Positions 21,382 through 32,194 of a DNA stretch of 64,000 nucleotides are shown here, one piece after another (position 1 is the stretch's first letter; each line of letters opens with the position of its first letter). Source of the stretch: Maratus speciosus (Eukaryota; Arthropoda; Arachnida; Araneae; Salticidae); assembly GCA_963932465.1 (NCBI GenBank), contig OZ010788.1:199456559-199520558 (forward strand), read 5' to 3'. The position numbers and the translations under genes are program-made. Below the pieces are notes generated by a model. That model was not told the origin of the DNA, made no database searches, and saw nothing but the letters and a program-made list of their open reading frames with translations.

Positions 21382-24300
21382 GGTGTCAGAAAAAAAAAAT
21401 AAAAACTGATTGCTGGTTTTATTTTTTTTTGTAAAGCTTGAAGGAATGTACGTGTCCATATGACTGTGTATCTACACAGTTTTTGAGCGAAGACTGTAAA
21501 GTTCAATTATCAATGGTTCTGGTATATTTTATAAGAAGTTCTTCTATTGTTTCATAACAGAAAGTTCAACACATGATAGCATAGTTGTCTGTTGACATTG
21601 ACATTTATAGAAGACCTCTGTACTGACAATCAGACGTCTTTCTCGAAGCCTTTTTTCTTTACCACACACATGTTTACTAATTTTGTAACTTTACAGTTTA
21701 AGTGCCCAAAATACATTCAAAGCTATAATTTTGTCTGAAACTAATATGCCGAAATAAACCTCATTATAAGAAAAATAATGGCATACGCATTTGACATATT
21801 ATTTCATCACATACAACCTTATGACACAGTGTTTTATCTAAAACACATTTTATACTGAATAAAAGTAAATACAATGCTTGTAATATGACATGTTATATTT
21901 TCACATAATTAATCTGATGTATTCAAATTATAATCAGAAAAATATTGTATACAAACTTGTTACATTATTTTATTTATTTGTTACTTCTAACATGTATGAT
22001 CTGTCAAAATGTACAAGCTACTTCATCTCCTTTAATATATCATTACGCAATGCTTTCCAACTTTACCCGATACGAGAAAAAAAAAAGTAAGAAGAAGGAG
22101 AGAGGAGAATAAAACCAGTTATTGAACGTCCCCGATTCTCCCGAAAAGTGGGGTTGGTCAAGCTACTAATTCCTTTCTGCGAGGTGAATTGTGCTGTGAC
22201 AAAATTTTACGACTTCCCAAAGGTATGTATTTAAAACCATTTCATGCTTGTAATTACCGTATTAATTAGTATAATTTCTTGATATACTTTCTTCTTAACT
22301 CACTGTGCATGCCTGTATGTAATTTTAAACATAATCTGTGCATAAACAGTGTATGTATTTGTATCGTATCTAATGTAAACCTTCTGCTTTTTTTTTTATT
22401 ATTTTGCAGGGGAAAAATGGCGATTCTAGCATCTGAATTCTCCTGCCTCATACTGGAACTGAAGCGAGGGTGGCTTTTTATGCATTCAGGTTTAAATCTA
22501 AACCAAATTGCCTTTCAGGATTTAAAAAAAAAATGCATATAATTTTCTTTAACTGATTACATTGTATATTTTTAAACCTTTCTAACAAACACAAATTTTG
22601 ATTCATGATATTGTTTACTATTAAAATGTAAACAACACGGAAAAATGACTTCTACGGCCTCTCAAAAATGCAAAATATGCATTACGCTGACCTTAAAAAT
22701 GCACCTTCATTTAATACTATTAAATAGTGTTGTCAGAAAATGCCATTGACGAAGAAGAGAACAATTTTTTTGTCTTAAATTATTATTTATTTAGCCAACA
22801 ATTCTATCTTAAAAGATTGTTAAATTTTCCTATTTATTTATTTACTGAATGAAATAAAAAATTTATTTATTCAAAATTTTATTTATCATTAACATTCCGT
22901 ATGTGAATTCTACTGTCTAAACTTTAATGATATGTTTAAAAATAAAAGATAATAAATTATTATTATTAATCCAACATTAATAATTATTATTTAATTATAA
23001 AAAAAATGTACTTAATACACTTGTATAATTAAAAAAAAAAAAAAAGTAAATGATAATTACTACGTAAAATCGTATGTAGTAACCCATGAGTACTCGGCCG
23101 AACCAAAGAATTTCTGCCAGCAGAAAAGAATCTTTGTATACTCATAAATATCTACACCCAATTGTTACAGATTAAGTTTTTTAAAAATAATTACTGTATG
23201 TACTATAAAAAAATTAAGTAAATAAATTTATTAAGCCATACTACCTATTTTAATAAAAATAAGGCCAATATATATAAATATATTTATTTATTTATTTTGT
23301 TTTCTTATGTTAAATTGGCCAAATTATATATATATAAAAAATTTTATGAACTCACACACTCAAATTTATCAATACTATGTATATTTATATGTGTTAAACT
23401 TAGAATTGCATTTAATTCTAAGGGAAAGTAAAGAGAACAAAAAAAAAAAAAAAAAAATGCTTAAATTCTAAAATAACATAAATTTATAAAATATTTCATT
23501 TAAAAAAAAAAAAATCTAATTCCTAGCTGATTTCAGCAAGATGTCATTTAATATTTATATTAAATAATTTTGCTAATACATTTTATTAATTGTTAAATTT
23601 GCATATTTTTATATATACAATAAAAATATAATAGTCTTACATAAAATTTTACACTACAACAATGTTATTAATTAATTTAACTTGAATTTAAGCCTACTTT
23701 AATTCTAATTGAATACCGTTGATAAAAGTAAATTAGCTTATCAAGTTAAATATAATATAAACTATGTTTGTCTAATGTTAATTTTGCTGAAAATTCCATA
23801 AATTTTAACTGTAAATGCTAATTGCTATACCTTTTGTTATTTATTTTGAAAACAACACGAACTTATATTTTTATTTATTATTTTTTTATTAAATCTAGGA
23901 ACTATTGTTACTGAGCTAGACACTCCATAAATGTGTAAAACCTAAAAATCAAAAGTTTTCCTAAATAAAACTCAAAATGCTGCTTTTTACAATATAATAT
24001 TACTAATTTTATTGTTTGAACATAACATCTAGTAATTATACCATACTTAATTTTTTCTTCGATTCCTTTTTCAGCCAAGAATCCTGAAATTTATGCCTAG
24101 GTGATGACTATATATTGATGTATCTGTGAATAATTTTTCTACAAATATTTTGTTGGTGTTGGTGCATACCCAGCCGTAGGCCAAAATTGCACCCTATACA
24201 GAAAGCCTTTGGTGAGAAAATTTTAATTTTACTTCAATTATTTATTTGTGTATTTTTTTTTTTTTTTTTTTTTTTTTACTATAATTTTTGTGTGCAATCA

Positions 24301-24737
24301 TGTTGAAATAACTTGCCTTGTCCATTGTTATACATATATATGTTTTTTTAAAAACCAATGTGCTACACCAAAATCCTTTTTTTAAATTTTTTTTATAACA
24401 CTTTTGTTCATAAAACTTATCCCTGCTGTCTAAATTCTAGACTTTAGCATATAAGTTGTAATTGAACTACCGGAATAAATCTTAGCACTTTTTGTATATT
24501 TTATTATATTTAGGCTTATAGCTGACCGCTATCCTAATATAGAGTGCACTAATAATTTATTCCTTGTCAACCATATATTTATATAAAAAAAAAATATATA
24601 TGAGTATGCTATAAAGCTGTTCTAACTACCCTGAACCTATAGCTTACACCTACTCATTTTAAAGAGTAATTCTGAAATTTTGTCATCTAAATTGTAAGGC
24701 TATTAGCAAAGGCTACCCTTATAGAAGACAGAAAAAA

Positions 24738-24778
<41 letters not shown>

Positions 24779-25207
24779 AAAATTACTCCAACATTATTTA
24801 CTATTAAATTAATTAAGTTTTAATGTTATTTGGCTTTGTTAAGATTTTATATTTTCTAATTCATATTCGAAAAAAAAATATATATATAACTTTTGCCTGG
24901 AGATAAATATTTCACTGCTCCATTGAAGTTTTGTGAAGCACATTACATAATTTTATAAGTATGTTTTCGGGTGCGCCCTGCACATTTGCTCAATATTGTG
25001 ACCCTGAGACAAATTGGCGTTCCCATGTTCCTATCCTTTCTTATTATTATTTTGAATTTTAAAAAGGCAAGTTATTAATTTTGTTTCAATTTTTTTTTTT
25101 TTTACCTAAAAGAAAAAAATTTATTTTTTAAATTTTGAAATTTTTTTAAATTTTGAAATTCGATTAATTATGCATTTTGATTTATTTTTAATACCAATTC
25201 ATATCCC
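21382..25207 (-). other. Internal 3-prime region of the LTR element, no coding sequence recognised
   Basis: Downstream of Gag, where pol would be expected. Very AT-rich with many homopolymers (poly-T at 24250-24280 and 24744-24777). The small overlapping frames at 21890-22542 show no pol or envelope motif. I see neither a YxDD reverse transcriptase box nor an integrase HHCC or DDE pattern. Confidence 0.65.
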
Positions 25208-26460
25208 TTACTTGTCCCTTTGATCATCAGTTTTACCCTTATTTTTATACTTTTTTGGATACTTTTGAGCATTGTCTTTTAAATTCTCATTTTTATCCTC
25301 ATTTGGATAATAACTGGCATGACTCTGAGGTTGACTATTCCTATATGGAACATGCTGAGGGAAGTAATTTGGTGGGGGTGGGGGATATGGAGAATATCCA
25401 TAGTAACCACCTGTGGGTGCATAAGATTGAAAATGCCACTGCTGGTTTGGGTTAACAAATCTAGGATTAAAATTCGCTCTCGGTTGATACTGTCCATTAT
25501 AAGAGTACCTTTTATTAAAATGCCGACCTGCGAAATCTCTGCTATCCTTATATGTATTTTTATTATCATTTTTGTACCAGCACGTTTCTAAAGTATGCGA
25601 ATTTTTTTTACATAATTCGCACCATCTGCTTGATGCAGTGTCTTTTGTTTTAATTTTCAAATTGTTTATTTCGGAAGTCAAAATTTTAATTTGCTCCGCG
25701 CTTTCCATATTTAATTTTAACAATTTGTCCAAATTTTCCTCAGTGGAGGTTTTTGTAATCGAATTAATTTCCTTTGATGCAACTTGATTGTATGCATCTT
25801 CCATTTGTTTCGCAAATTTACATGCGTCGTTGAAATTTTTCGGCGCCATTCTTCGAATGTCCAAACTTAAATCTGCCCTAACTGATTCTAAAAATCTTGT
25901 GAATTTTATCATTTCAAATAAACTACCATTACCGTTGTCAATATTTTGACCACTTTTATCTAGGTAAAGTTTTGCAGCCGCATTGAATTCACTGATAAAA
26001 TCAGCGATAGCCTGCGCAGGTTTTTGCCTAAGAGAAAAAAAAAATGCTTTGAGCCGCAGAAAAAACTTGTTTTAGTAGAACAAGTATCGATTAATTTTTC
26101 TTTAAATTGACCATAGTCCTTTTCTGTATTAAGATTTTCTTCGTTAGCTAATTTATCTCTAGCACTACCGACTAATTTCGTTTTCAAGAGCGCTAGTTTC
26201 GAAACATTCTCTAATTCCGTTTGTTTAATTAGATTATCGAATTCGTTCAAAAAAAATTTAATATTCGACTCTTTCTTTCCGTCAAAGACGGGGATACAAT
26301 TCAACAGCGTATCAACACTAGGTTGAGTCATTGTATTCTTTTTAGTTTTTTGTAGCGAATAATTTAGAGAAATAATTTTATTTTTCTGTCCTCTGGTTTT
26401 AACTCCAGAGGTATTTAAATCTACACTTCTCCTTTTAAATTTTCGCTTATTGTTGGGCAT
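25208..26460 (-). CDS. gag: Gag-like protein with CCHC zinc knuckle, one frame break
   Basis: Starts at ATG 26460-26458 and would be about 417 residues. The N-terminal frame has a basic start (KRKFKRRS) and a capsid-like segment with IPVFDGKKESNIKFFLNEFD and LALLKTKLVGSARD. The frame then changes at ten consecutive T on the coding strand (26035-26044); a minus-one shift carries the reading into the second frame, which stays open to the stop at 25210-25208. The second part has a charged, heptad-like stretch, then C-x2-C-x4-H-x4-C (CELCKKNSHTLETC, 25580-25621), then an Asn/Tyr/Pro-rich tail with PPPPP and a Lys-rich end. Such proteins package the RNA and form particles. The break is either a homopolymer indel or a translational slip site. 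Superfamily (Ty3/gypsy, BEL or Copia) not settled. Confidence 0.8.
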
Positions 26461-27034
26461 AACCTTTTAACAGAATGTTTCTGTTTATCATACTTTTTTT
26501 TTTATATTACCACATATGTATGAAAATATTCTAAATTGCATAAATACATAAAAACAACAACACTAAAATTTAAAAAAATTTCTTAGGAGATGAAGTTGTT
26601 TTGTAGATTATTTGTACATTTCAATCATTTTTATACCAGACATATTATCAAATTTTACTTATTATTCTTCTTATTATTATTATTTATACAGTATATAAAA
26701 AAAAATTATTTTTACAAATGTGTCATCTGTGATGTGCATGCCATTATTTCTCAATGGTAACTGAGATCCAACCACAAGAGAAAAGAGAGAAAAAAAAACA
26801 AAATTGTAATTCCTAAATTTACCTATTATAAATCCCAGAATTATTTTTTTCATTTCCTTTTTTTTTTTTTTTGCTAACATATATTATTCATTTTATTTAT
26901 ATAAAATTATTATATGTGTGTCATTATTGTTACAATAATAAAATTAATTTTAATAAAATTTTAATCAATTAAACTTACATACCTACAATATCTTTAAAAT
27001 TGTGACATTAAAATAATACTTAAATTTATTTTCC

Positions 27035-27067
<33 letters not shown>

Positions 27068-27077
27068 TCTAATGACC
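26461..27077 (-). other. Leader region of the LTR element, no gene seen
   Basis: AT-rich, with a TTA microsatellite at 27036-27066. The 66-residue minus frame 26680-26880 is low complexity. Confidence 0.5.
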
Positions 27078-27146
27078 TCAGATGAACGTTCCTGAGTCAT
27101 AGCACCATTTTACTATCTAATGACCTCAGATGATCGTTCCTGAGTC
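27078..27146 (-). repeat. 48-bp repeat units in the LTR element leader (inner group)
   Basis: One and a half units with CTGAGTCATAGCACCATTTT and TGATCGTTCCTGAGTC, the same repeat as at 30412-30532. The two groups are separated by 3.26 kb that may be a nested insertion. Confidence 0.7.
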
Positions 27147-30100
27147 GGGTGTACATCAATTGCGCCTACGGTGGGAGGAGATCATAAATTGCGCCTACAG
27201 CTTCGGCCCCTTCTGTATGAACTGCGCTCGAAGGGGGTGAGATAAGCAATCCATCATTTTATTGAGGGTTGCCTTAAAGAGTTATTTTTCCCAAAAAAGT
27301 CTTCTGGATGCAAATTCGGCCATGGTAAATCTCGGCGACAATAATCACAATACTTAAGGTCTGTATTCATCTAGCATTGCATTATATCTTATGAGATATT
27401 CAACGTAATGAATACAAATAAAATATTACTACAGGATACTTACTAATATTTACTACGAAAGAAGGGGACTTCTCATTTAAATAGCGCGGTGCAAACTGCC
27501 ACCCCAAATTTTGTTAGCTCTTTCAAGGTATTTCAAGAAATATCTAATGTTAATTTTTAAAAAACACACCATTGTTAAGAAAATTTTTATTTTGACTTGT
27601 AACATTTGGATAAAAAGTGTTTTTCCTTTTTCAATGACAAAAAATGCTGAAAATACATAAAATTCAAGTTATCATAACTCGGTAAGTTTTATTTGTACAA
27701 AAATGAAACTTTTATTGTTTAATTATTAGTACACGAAAAAAGTTCTACTAAATATATAGTATTTAAATCCCGTAAAAAAATTAAATTTCTGTAACTTTTA
27801 AAAATAACATTTTATATATATATGCAGTAGAAACCCGGTTATCCGAAAATCGGCTTAACCGAAAGCCCTTAAAATTCCTCAAAGTCCTTTTTAAATGTGG
27901 AAAATTTTATTGCCAACACTATTTTGACCGATGTCAAATGACAACTTTTAACATATTTTGATTTATGATTAATATTTTATTGTAAGTTTTAGATCAAACA
28001 ATTCCGAATCATTTTTAGTACATTGAAGAGTTGTTTTAATACTTATTATCTTTAAAAATTAAAAGGAAAATAAATAAAAATCAAAACTTTGAAAGGTGTT
28101 ATTGGATGCGGGTAGAAATAGTGTTTAAAAAGCATGTTCTTTATGAAAATAATAAACAGAGTCAACTTACTTATTTTGTCAATTGCGTAATTTCGGGCAC
28201 TTTATTAGATGACACGTACGACACTTCATCTTTTTTACAAAATATGTTGTGATTTTCTTTTGTTTTTTAACTTTGCATCGTTTCAATGCTGCTTTATCAA
28301 GCCACCTTTTAAACAGGACCGAAACTAGCCTTTTTTGCACCCGGGGCAAACATGGATTTTGCCCCCCCCCCCCCCCTCTCTTCCGGAAAGTATATTTACA
28401 AAGAGAATTTTACTAATTTTCGAATAGCCGACTTATTTTTAAATTTAAAATATGTAATCATAATATATGTAATACTGAACTATGCAATCTACAATGACGC
28501 GTCCAAGGGGGAGGTCACGGGGATCATGACCCCCCCCCCCCCTGAACACCAACAAAAATATTCTAAGGACCATTTTTTAAATGAAATACTCAGTAGAGTC
28601 CCGATTATCTCGAGTCCCGCTTAACCAAGTTTCCGCCTTAACCGAGTTATTTTCTTCTGATGGGCTGATGGCTTCCATTATTATGAAACAGCCATTATAA
28701 AGGAAGTGTTAGGTGAAGATGAAAGAGCAGCCGTAAAAAGTTAGAACTCTGATTTTCTGGTCAGAATGTGGGGGGGAAATGCCCATATGCATTTTTTTTT
28801 TTTTTTTTTTTTTTTTAATTATGGCCATTTTTCTTTCCCATTCTGTCCAGAAAATCGGACTTCTAACTTTTTACGACTGCTCTTTCATCTTCACCTAACA
28901 CTTCATTTATAATGGTTGTTTCATAATAATGGAAGCCATCAGTCCATCAGAAGAAAATGATCCATTCCAAAGACTAACGAAAAGCACAAACATCCATTAT
29001 ATAAATTGAGCATTTATGTGCTTAAAGGCTTAATCTTCAGAAAAGACAGACAGAGAAACAGTAGTAGCAGTAACATTACAACTTTGCTGCTATTGCTGCA
29101 TTCTTTTTCTTTCTTTAAAAAAATTTTTCTTTTCTAATAAAGGCTCTCATCATGGAGCCACGAAACAGTTGTATGCTAAAAATTTTGGCTGTTTATACTT
29201 TTCTTTACGTTGGTTTTACATATAATGTATTTATTTAACACAATGAGTTCTGTATGCATGCTATTAGTTTATAATCTTGGAGGAATTTGACGTAGAATCC
29301 CCTCCTCCCTTACCTTATTTTGCGCTAATGATGTTTAAAACGGAATATTTTATTTATTTTATTCGAAAATCTATTGAATGATTAAATAATAAAAAAAAAG
29401 ATTAAAAATGTATTCATTTTTGCAAGAACTATAGGTAGTAATATAAAATAAATGTTTATTCTCTGGTGAGAAAATTTTTGGCAAAATATTGGCGTCCGAA
29501 ATAAATCGCGAGATAACCTGTAACAGATAATCATAACCCTCATTTTAGCAGCAAGAATATTCTTCCATTTAGAATGTTGTTTTTTTTTTCCTCAGCATCT
29601 TTCTTTCAAAATACTACAGAGAATAATATTAAAGTGAAATTTATTTCTAGCATATTAATTGAATTATGAAATATCTGTAAATATCTGTATATAAATGTTA
29701 ATAATGTTTAAGGTTCTTGAAGAATCTTAGAATGAAACATCTAAAGGCAGAGTAAATGAGATATTAGTTTAAATCTTACGAAAATGTTTGTTTCCATACA
29801 TAATTGGCCCATGTCAAATATTATATTATTGAACGAAAAATAATATGCTTGGAGAAAAAAATAGCATTATTAGGTAACAAGTTTTATTTCTTCATAAAAT
29901 TTTCTCTTCTAAAGTAATTAAAAAAAATTCTTCAACGTTTAAATTTCTTGTGTAAATATTTGAAATTGATGATGATTTGTAATGTTCTATCATGGTTATA
30001 TATATGGATTTTTTTATCATCATACTTCTATTTATTTCCCTTTTTTTATCAATTTGTGCATATTATATTAGCGGAATATACATTTTTATAGTGTCGATTT

Positions 30101-30409
30101 TTCTGTAATTTAATAGTTATTAACAAAAAAAAAAAAATATATATATATACTCGTATATAAAATATATGTGTATAAGTTTTTTGCGAGTTTAAGAAAAGCA
30201 TTATTGATAGCCGAAATTATCGATAAATCGCCCAGTTTAGCGAATCAACGCCAACAGAAAAGAGTCTTTCTAACAAAAAAAGCTGTCACTTCGTGCCCAT
30301 AAGTATAAGAGAGGGGTTGACAATGATATCCGGTCCAACGTGACGCCGAGCGCAGTTCATACAGGGGGTGGCAAAGAAGGGTCGGCATCGGCGCAGTTAG
30401 CCGGTCTCC
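27147..30409. mobile_element. Possible nested insertion in the LTR element leader
   Basis: CCTGAGTC stands at both boundaries (27139-27146 and 30410-30417), and the inner ends share an inverted CTGTATGAACTGCGCTCG (near 27213 on plus; near 30347 on minus) with looser similarity outside it (AATTGCGCC against AACTGCGCC). Because CCTGAGTC is also part of the 48-bp repeat, the duplication may be coincidental. The interior has solitary transposon-like ends: CAGTAGAAACCCGGTTATCC at about 27826 (pogo style), CAGGACCGAAACTAG at about 28315, and a hairpin element at 28590-28958. No protein recognised. Confidence 0.4.
28590..28958. mobile_element. Hairpin element with pogo-like end (copy 1)
   Basis: CAGTAGAGTCCCGATTATCT at the left resembles a pogo/Tigger terminus. 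It runs into an inverted repeat with arms 28650-28772 and 28837-28958, about 120 bp each, containing GAAGATGAAAGAGCAGCCGT and its complement. The loop is a T-run. A related copy is at 61156-61424. Non-coding. Confidence 0.75.
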
Positions 30410-30411
30410 CC

Positions 30412-30532
30412 TGAGTCATAGCACCATTTTACTATCTAATTACCTCAGATGATCGTTCCTGAGTCATAGCACCATTTTACTATCTAATTACCTCAGCTGA
30501 TCGTTCCTGAGTCATAGCACCATTTTACTATG
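30412..30532 (-). repeat. 48-bp tandem repeat next to the 5-prime LTR; possible primer site
   Basis: TGAGTCATAG begins at 30412, 30460 and 30508, an exact 48-bp period. On the minus strand each unit reads TGGTGCTATGACTCAGGAAC. TGG is how primer-binding sites start, and the nearest one is 19 nt from the LTR. I cannot match it to a specific tRNA, so the primer role is speculative. Confidence 0.6.
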
Positions 30533-30541
30533 AAGGGGGGA

Positions 30542-32194
30542 TGCTGGACAGATAATTACACCTGTTTATTTTTTATTAAATATATTCAAAATTGTTAATT
30601 GGCCCAAATCATCCAAGCAACCTCATAGCAAATTGGTATATAATTTTATATACCTTAGATAAATTCAAATAATATAAGTGATCGTATTTACCTAAATTCT
30701 AGTAGAAGAGCAACGCGAAGCATTCATAAAATTAAATTATAATTCGCGTCAAAATGTAATTATTAAATTTGAATAATTACTAAGAAAATTAAGAGTTTGC
30801 GTTGTGAATTATTTAGACGAACTCTTCCACTTATGAATTAAACTAAAATTTAAGCTGTAAAAAAATAAATTGACACACTTTAAATATTATTAATTAAATA
30901 ATTACAGAAACTTTTTAAAACTTGATTAAATATTTTATTTACATTGAACATAACTATATACAGAAAAACATAATATTAATTGAAAAAATAGAAAGCAACA
31001 CTTTTGTTTGCTTCTCATTATTTTAAGTATGTTTAATCTCTAAAAAAAAAAAGACAATATTTTCACGTACTCTAATTATTATAATTGTTTCTTTTTGCTA
31101 AAAGAATAACTCTCTTTCATTTTTAAAATTACCTTAATCTTATTTAATTATTGGTTTTGTCGGATCTCAGATAACTCTCTACCATAAAATATCAGAAAAG
31201 TATTTTTTAAGATTTTTCATATGATCTTAAGTGGTAAAAGAAAATGTTTAAAATAGTACCTTCTTTTAATATACGGGATGGTGGCCTTTATTTATCAAAT
31301 TCCGAGTTGTTGCGTTGCTTAGGATCATGGCAATGTGTCATCCGGAACGCATCCTCAATTTGGCTTGATTAAGATCACTCCGATCTGTACATCAGGAAGA
31401 CATCCTCAATTTGGCTTGATTAGGCTCACTCCGATAGGTACCTCAGGAAGACATCCTCAATTAGGCTTGATTAGGCTCGATTAGGCTCGCTCCGATATGT
31501 CCATCTCGCCTGGGCTTTACTAGGGCTTACGGGACTCATTGCACGGGCTTTCAGGAGAGCTCCTGCGTCCTTTACATCTTTTTTCAGACTGTCCTTTTTT
31601 AAACCTTATTCTTCTTGCACACCAGCTCCTGCAGTGGGTGGAACTATTTTTGTCTAGTCCACTGTTATTGGATGTGAGAAGATTTTTTATTATACTTCGA
31701 TAGGCCTATTAGCTAGCAGTCTGCAAATGGCCCCTTACATATACTTTAATATTATTATCTGCCTTAAAGTTTGGGTGGTCTGAAAAGTCATAAATTTATC
31801 CCAACACTTTTATTGAGGCCATAAATTGATTCCAACGTTTTTATGATTTTACGATTTCTAATTATACACCACTTTCCATTGGCTTGTCATAAAACGACAC
31901 CATGGCGTCTGGCTATTGTTGTTGTCTGAGATCCGAACTCCATTCAACGTTATACATTCATTTTACAATACAACAATTTTTAAAAAATATATATTTACTA
32001 TTTAAAATCAACTTAATAATTTTTGTATGAACTTACACTCTTATTTTACTTAAATATATAAACATTATAATTTTACACTCATAATTATATTTTATAAAAA
32101 ATATTTATACAAACAGAAATAATAAATTACGCAATTTTACTTTGATTTAACCAACATGGTGCGGGAACATATCATAGTTATATGTTGCCCAGCA
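30542..32194 (-). repeat. 5-prime LTR (1653 bp)
   Basis: Same length as the other LTR, offset exactly 10821 bases, with two substitutions seen. The 51-bp triple repeat is at 31350, 31401 and 31452. It is on the 5-prime side because Gag reads away from it on the minus strand. Confidence 0.92.

Larger units (their letters stand above)
19721..32194 (-). mobile_element. LTR retrotransposon with Gag only, no pol seen
   Basis: Two 1653-bp LTRs (19721-21373 and 30542-32194) begin TGCTGG and end CCAGCA. GGCAG flanks the whole element (19716-19720 and 32195-32199), and copy B has a single GGCAG (48250-48254) with no insertion. Gag is on the minus strand, so the 5-prime LTR is 30542-32194. The internal part is 9168 bp: about 4.1 kb of leader, Gag (26460-25208), then 3.8 kb with no protease, reverse transcriptase, RNase H or integrase motif in any frame I could read. 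It fits a non-autonomous class like the Gag-only TR-GAG or LARD types named in plants. By eye the LTRs differ at only two bases (19782/30603 and 20751/31572), so the insertion is very recent. Confidence 0.9.

Noticed and set aside
21374..21400. CGGTGTCAGA next to an LTR as primer-binding site
   Set aside because: It would imply a plus-strand element, but Gag and the purine tract place the 5-prime LTR at the other end.
22279..22542. 87-residue frame as an envelope or accessory protein of the LTR element
   Set aside because: It is on the strand opposite to Gag and overlaps another frame; no recognisable feature.
25255..25787. Plus-strand frames over the Gag region
   Set aside because: Antisense shadows of the minus-strand Gag, which has the CCHC motif.
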